Shown here piece after piece: positions 59,454 to 64,000 of a stretch of DNA of 64,000 bases (position 1 is its first letter; every line of letters begins with the position of its first letter). Under the pieces are notes generated by a model. The model saw only the letters and a list, made by a program, of their open reading frames with translations, was not told where the DNA came from and ran no database searches. The translations under genes and the position numbers were made by a program. Source of the stretch: Hypericum androsaemum (lineage: Eukaryota > Streptophyta > Magnoliopsida > Malpighiales > Hypericaceae); assembly GCA_963995505.1 (NCBI GenBank), contig OZ023187.1:17212584-17276583 (forward strand), read 5' to 3'.

Positions 59454-59485
<32 letters not shown>
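59454..59485. repeat. (AT)n microsatellite
   Basis: Uninterrupted alternating A/T for 32 bp inside the right arm of the inverted repeat. The left arm has only a short (AT)n at the matching place near 58983. Confidence 0.9.
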
Positions 59486-59487
<2 letters not shown>

Positions 59488-59649
59488 AGATCCCCAATGG
59501 ATTTGGGCCCTTATTTCCTCGTTCAATTAGGGCTCTCTTTATATAAATGCAAGTAACTCGTGTTTGTTTACATAAGCCCATAAATACATACCCTAGACAT
59601 TCGGTAGAGAACCTCTCGCCCTCCTCCCTCTCTCTGTATCTCAGTAAAA

Positions 59650-61515
59650 TGTAACAGGTAGAATTCACTACGAGTTACTAACACATACATACAATTAGCC
59701 AGGAATCCTTGGAAATGAAAGGGATTCGAAGCGAATTGCAAACCTTGATCAAAAGAAGGTTAAAGGGAGAGAAGGTCGAGGAAGGGAGAGAGCCAATTTT
59801 CACTAATCACTTCATGATTTTTCACATAACACCCATGGTCTTACAACAATACATTTATAGGAACATGAGAAGTTATCTCGCTGACTCAACTGCTACAAAG
59901 AAACTGGAAATAACCAAAGAAATACAAGAAACTGAAATAAAGGAAACGGCCCAGGCCCACGATCGGCACCTCCCGCGAAGCCCGTGGACAATAGAAGACG
60001 CGTGTCCATCCAAGTGGTTACTCCCCCATTCACCCGCATAATTAAATTCCTTTGTAATCATTTTGGCCGTAATTCTTAACCTACAATACAAATAGTCGAG
60101 ACGGATGAGTAGTTCTAATTCCAATAATTTCACATTATTAAGAGTGGAGACAAGTTTATAAGTATAAAAAATTTACAAATTTATTGTATTAGAATTTTGA
60201 GTTGCACATAGAAATTCTACTATGATATCACAACAAGTTACTCCCGTTTTCAAGATTTTCGGCCTAAAGAGTTTGGACCTCCAAGATTTTCTTGGGTTTA
60301 AATGCAGATTTTGATGTTTCTGGCTACATCTATTTAAAAAAAAATTCCAGAGATTATTTCTGCTATTAAGAGCTCTTCCAACTCAAAGTACGGTGGAGTG
60401 ACACTTTGGTCCGAACAAGATAATGTTGATCTGCGTTCTTATGGTGAATATATTATAAATTATGACTAAAGTTGAAGGTTGAATCGTCAAAGGTCTTCCA
60501 ATGGCTTCATTGTTCATGAGAGCGATAAAAGAGTTAAATTTTGTTAAAAGATTTTTAAGTCAAATTTCATGAATGAAAAACTACCATTGGAAAATTTATC
60601 ACTAAATTTGATATCAAAGGGTAAAAAAAATTAATGTAATCGCAACATTTATGGAAGTCATCGGGGCAGTACAACATATTTTTGTAGAAATGCATTTACA
60701 CTTTCAGTACAAAAATGGGTTACATAGGAGATATCGACCTCTCATACCATTTTAAAATTTCTATATTTTTAGTAAATAAAGTTGTTTTATTAATGTATAG
60801 TAATATATAATATTTACACTGCATCTACTATTTACCCGCCCCCAATTACACTGCGTCTAATATCTACCCGCCCCCAATTACATGGTACTTGGTAACTATC
60901 TACCCTCTAGTGTGGGAACTTCCGTGCAAGACGGATTACAGCCACAAACCTCATTAAGAACTTTGTAGCGGAAAAAACTGCAACGAGAAAAAAGTTGTTG
61001 AGATTACTACAATACAATGTGTCACACTCGAAATGAAACAAAACCACTCAATACCCACATAACAAAGATTAATAATGCGATACAATCATAGTCAATTGCA
61101 GTATCAATCTAAAAATGACCATCAAACTAGGTTTCATCAAAAGCAGTCCCAAACTGACTTCTCAACCATAATCGAACTATACTAAAATTTCTAAATCTAA
61201 CTCAAAATCTTAAAATATTTAGTTAATTAATTTTTTACACTTATAAATATTGCACCACTTTTTTATATAAATAAAGTTGTATTTCATCTTTAAAAATACC
61301 CAAGTGGTTACATCACCAGTACATCAAGTCCCACACCTAAGATTAGATAAAACATACCATAGCATCACCACGATAAGCACTATTTAATTAGATTTACCAA
61401 AAGAAACACCTAGCGGAGTACTAACAACGTCCTATCCAAGGGTACTCCTATAATTACACCTAATATAAAGCCCTTAAACCCCAAACCACTGGATACGTCA
61501 AATTTACCGTGGATC
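59650..61515. other. Intergenic, no gene recognised
   Basis: AT-rich. A 110-codon plus-strand frame at 59709-60041 has no domain and no supporting splice or codon signal. A short duplication (CACTGCATCTACTATTTACCCGCC / CACTGCGTCTAATATCTACCCGCC) lies at about 60818-60872. Confidence 0.5.
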
Positions 61516-61519
61516 ATGT

Positions 61520-63107
61520 CTCTTTGGTTTGCGAATTTCCCTCGCATCCCTTATCTGCTGAAGAACGGTTGAATCATCCGCCTCCCACGTTCCATGTCTC
61601 AATCGCCAATTCCGCTTTCCGAGCCTCAACCTTCTCTTCAATTTCAGCTGCTATCGGCACTACGGGTGGAATCTCAATAGTCTTTGGTCTTCTTATCGTC
61701 GAGTTTCTCACCGGAAGCTTTTTGAGTGCCGCGGCTTTACTTGTTAGTTTCCTTATCGGGGAGCTTGAGCGAATTGGTGTGTTTAGAACCAATTCTTGAT
61801 CCTCGCCCTGCACCTTTTCCACTTCATCCACTGACACAAGTTCAACAGTAGAACGAACAGAAGGAAGCTGCAAATTTACAACAGGCCTATCGCTAGCAGC
61901 CGCTCAGCCTCCTTAATAGCTTCAAAGCAAAACTGTGCAATTTCCAATTCTATAGCAGCAAGGAGCTGCACTTCCTCCACTGACACATCAGGAACTGCCA
62001 AAATCTCTGAGAGAGCCAAATTTGCAGCAGCATTTTGCTGCAATTCATCCACCGATTCTGCAGCAACAACAAGGGACAAAAGTACAGCAGCAGGGTGCTG
62101 CCCTACAACCACATTAGCTGCACCAAGTTGCAGCGTATCATCCATAGCCTCCGCAGCAACATGTGGCTCAGAAACCTGCAGTCTAACGTCTTCATCAGCA
62201 GCTGAAACATCTTCTACAACACCTTGCACCATATCTGAACCTGCAGAAACTACAGCAGCTGAAAGTTGCAAATTCCTTGCAAATTCAACATCAAAGCAGC
62301 CAAGCTCAACAGCATCAGTGCCCGTAGTATCCTCCTCTACCTCAGTAGCTGCAACAACATCCCCCATAAGACGCTCGATGTGCGCAACGTCCGGAACATC
62401 AGGACCTGCAGAAAAGTCAGCCTCCGCCAAAGCAGGAGAAGCAGCAGGCACTCCAACCTCATCACCGTCACAAATAGAAGCATCAGGCACCCCAACCAAG
62501 CAACCAGTGGCCCAAGCAGAATCATGGCAGGCCTCGACTACATTAGAATAAATCTCCTCAATTCTAATAAGATAGATTTCATTCCCAATCCTCATGTTGG
62601 CTCTCTTACTCACTCTTTCCAAGTTATGTGAAGAAATAAGCACAAAAGCAACGTCAAGCCGAGATCGACTAGACGTGACATTGTGCAGAGCTTTGAAATC
62701 ACCGAGAGGAGAAGTCAACCACTCCAAAAAAAGCGCTATTCCATACCTGCAAGGGGACCCCGGAATTTGAAGCCATAGGCTTCGGTTGGTTGCACGGAAG
62801 TTCGGGCTCCAAGGAGCGCCCGAGAGACGAAAAGACGATTTCGATCCACCCAAGAGCCGTTAAACTTTAGGACAACGACGTCTACGTCAACGCCCAACGG
62901 GATCCGAATGAATCCGAACCTCGAATTCCTTTTGGACTTCTTGGAGGCGATAAAGACATCAACAATCGAACACTCACCACAGAAGAAGTCACGGAAAGAT
63001 CTCCGGTTCCAATGGAGGGGGAGATTGTCCACGAAGAGGGTCGTAGAAGTAGGCCGAGATGCCATCTCCGGGGAGAGATTTGGTCCACCACCCGACCTTC
63101 CCACCAA
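61520..63107 (-). pseudogene. LINE ORF1 with RRM domain, no ORF2
   Basis: The minus strand starts MVGRSGGGPNLSPEMASRP, followed by an RRM (TTLFVDNLPLHWNRRSFRDF, VDVFIASKKSKRNSRFGFIR, FNGSWVDRNRLFVSRA). After a one-base frame change near 62755 it reads FLEWLTSPLGDFKALHNVTS and SRLDVAFVLISSHNLE, then a long Ala/Glu/Asp-rich region to a stop at 61876. A second frame (61873-61574) adds a basic segment (SPIRKLTSKAAALKKL). This is the layout of plant L1-type ORF1p with an N-terminal RRM. Plus-strand 63110-63325 would be its 5'UTR. No RT or endonuclease follows. A domesticated or free-standing gene is the alternative. Confidence 0.6.
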
Positions 63108-63343
63108 TGGAAGGAGGGAGGTGGGGACGGTGGAGAGCTTGGTGACCTGGGAGGGGCGGGGACAAAAGGGATTCGTAAAAGAAGCAGGGATTTTGGGGAA
63201 ATTTTTAATTGGAAAAATGGGGAAGATGAAGAGGGAGTGGGGGAGAAGGAGAGAGAAAGGGGGAGTTCAAATATTTGCGTTTGGGCGGTGGAGATTGGGG
63301 ATCAGGGTTCACCGGAAGCGGGCAAGTGATATTTTTAACATTG

Positions 63344-64000
63344 CACCGGATGATGCCTCGGTTCGATGTTGTCTCATGGACTTCCATGATTGCAGGGTAT
63401 AGCACGGTTGGTGATGTGGTGTCTGCCCCTCAGCTGTTCGAGGAAATGCCCGACAGGAACTTGGTTATGTGGGGTACGATGATGATCAGCGGGTATGCGA
63501 GGAACCATGAGTTTGATAAGGCGATAGAATTGTACGGTGTGCTCCAGTTGCAAGGGGTGCAAGCAAATGAGACGGTGACGGTTAGTGTGATTTCTTCTTC
63601 GTGTGCTCATTTAGGCGCACTTGGGATTGGTGAAAGAGCTCATGACTATGTTGTGAGGAACATGATGAGTGTGAATCTGGTGCTCGGGAACGGCTTTATT
63701 TGACATGGATGCCAGGTTCGGATGCTTGGAGAAAGCAATCCGAGTCTTTGATGAACTTCCTGAGAAGGATGCCTTGAGTTGGACTGCTCTTGTTGGTGGG
63801 TTTGCAATGAATGGCTATCCTGACAAAGCACTGGAGTACTTCTCCAAGATGGTAACGACGGGACTGACCCCCCAAAGACATAACATTTACAGCAATATTG
63901 TCAGCTTACAGTTATGGAGGCTTGGTGGAAAGAGGTCTCGAAGTATTCGAGAGCATGGAAAGAGATTATGGTATTCAACCGAGGAAGGAACACTATGGCT
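63344..64000 (+). pseudogene. PPR protein relic (At5g06540-like), runs off the window
   Basis: PLS-type pentatricopeptide repeats: FDVVSWTSMIAGYSTVGDV, LFEEMPDRNLVMWGTM, ISGYARNHEFDKAIELYGVL, ANETVTVSVISSSCAHLGAL, FDELPEKDALSWTALVGGFA, YFSKMVTTGLTP, ITFTAILSAYSYGGLVERGL. An additional codon sits in the second repeat (MM). A one-base frameshift near 63695 gives an early TGA, and another near 63872 breaks the frame again. The family edits or processes organellar RNA, but this copy is disrupted. No start codon or targeting peptide is seen; the left end abuts the LINE 5' region. The right side is cut by the window. Confidence 0.8.

Larger units (their letters stand above)
58760..59649. repeat. 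Large imperfect inverted repeat at the F-box gene 5' end
   Basis: Left arm 58760-59150 and right arm about 59344-59649. TTTTACTGAGATACAGAGAG at 58760 pairs with CTCTCTGTATCTCAGTAAAA ending at 59649. Other pairs are AACACGAGTTACTTGCAT/ATGCAAGTAACTCGTGTT, CCAATTATTTTGGTCCAGTT/AACTGGACCAAAATAATTGG and GTAAAATATCGTAGG/CCTACGATATTTTAC. The left arm carries an additional direct duplication (CCCCAATTGAACGAGGAAAT at 58857 and 58929). The outer end of the left arm lies in the likely 5'UTR or promoter of the minus-strand F-box gene. Confidence 0.85.

Noticed and set aside
59709..60041. 110-codon plus-strand frame
   Set aside because: No domain, no supporting signal, weak codon structure.
62266..62631. 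Plus-strand frame of 121 codons
   Set aside because: Antisense shadow of the Ala/Asp-rich LINE ORF1 region.
62908..63402. 164-codon plus-strand frame before the PPR relic
   Set aside because: It overlaps the antisense of the RRM-encoding minus strand and the LINE 5' region, and the translation is Gly/Arg/Glu-rich without a domain.

Overview
The window is nuclear DNA of a eudicot plant, probably a woody species. Supporting this are GT-AG introns, AT-rich spacers, plant-only gene families (MIK2-like LRR receptor kinases, DUF295 F-box proteins, TIR-NB-LRR and PPR relics) and many plant transposons. The species cannot be fixed from sequence alone. I found no CRISPR array, rRNA gene or convincing tRNA gene.

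Layout. 1-189: last exon of an unrecognised Arg/Ser-rich protein (+). 3276-4905: a remodelled promoter made of two related foldback elements around an inverted promoter segment, leading into a MIK2-like receptor kinase at 5015-8349 (+) that has lost its C-terminal tail to a one-base frameshift. 8983-10245: an LRR-only pseudogene. 10526-12876: remains of a FATTY ACID EXPORT/TMEM14 gene (-) with a hAT element in intron 1. 13701-22133: a complete but dead Ty1/copia retrotransposon (-) with both LTRs and a 5-bp target duplication. 22629-23015: a MITE carrying a 23-bp repeat array. 23081-24193: DTW-domain tRNA acp3U transferase (+). 25282-28050: purple acid phosphatase (-). 29497-32452: second, intact MIK2-like kinase (-). 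34481-37993: RBP45-type three-RRM protein (+). 38997-42221: DEAD-box helicase RH32 (-). 43450-44351: five phase-0 exons of an unrecognised gene (-). From about 45 to 55 kb the DNA is a graveyard: JMJ22-like JmjC relic, TIR-NB-LRR relic, LINE relic, minisatellite, a long-TIR Mutator-like element, isocitrate lyase relic and copia relic. 55963-58312: a gene encoding two DUF295 halves around an F-box (-). 58760-59649: a large inverted repeat at that gene's 5' end. 61520-63107: LINE ORF1 (-). 63344-64000: frameshifted PPR relic (+).

The genes do not form a pathway. The two MIK2-like kinases and the LRR pseudogene are a dispersed paralogue cluster that has exchanged and rearranged flanking DNA. RH32 and RBP45 are RNA housekeeping genes, and their upstream regions carry telo-box and GCCCA/TGGGCC motifs. 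The acid phosphatase is predicted to be secreted. The strongest unusual signals are the foldback-mediated inversion and TATA duplication at the first kinase, the doubled DUF295/F-box protein with its inverted-repeat promoter, the duplicated RBP45 promoter at 28.1 kb, and the G-box array in the copia LTRs.
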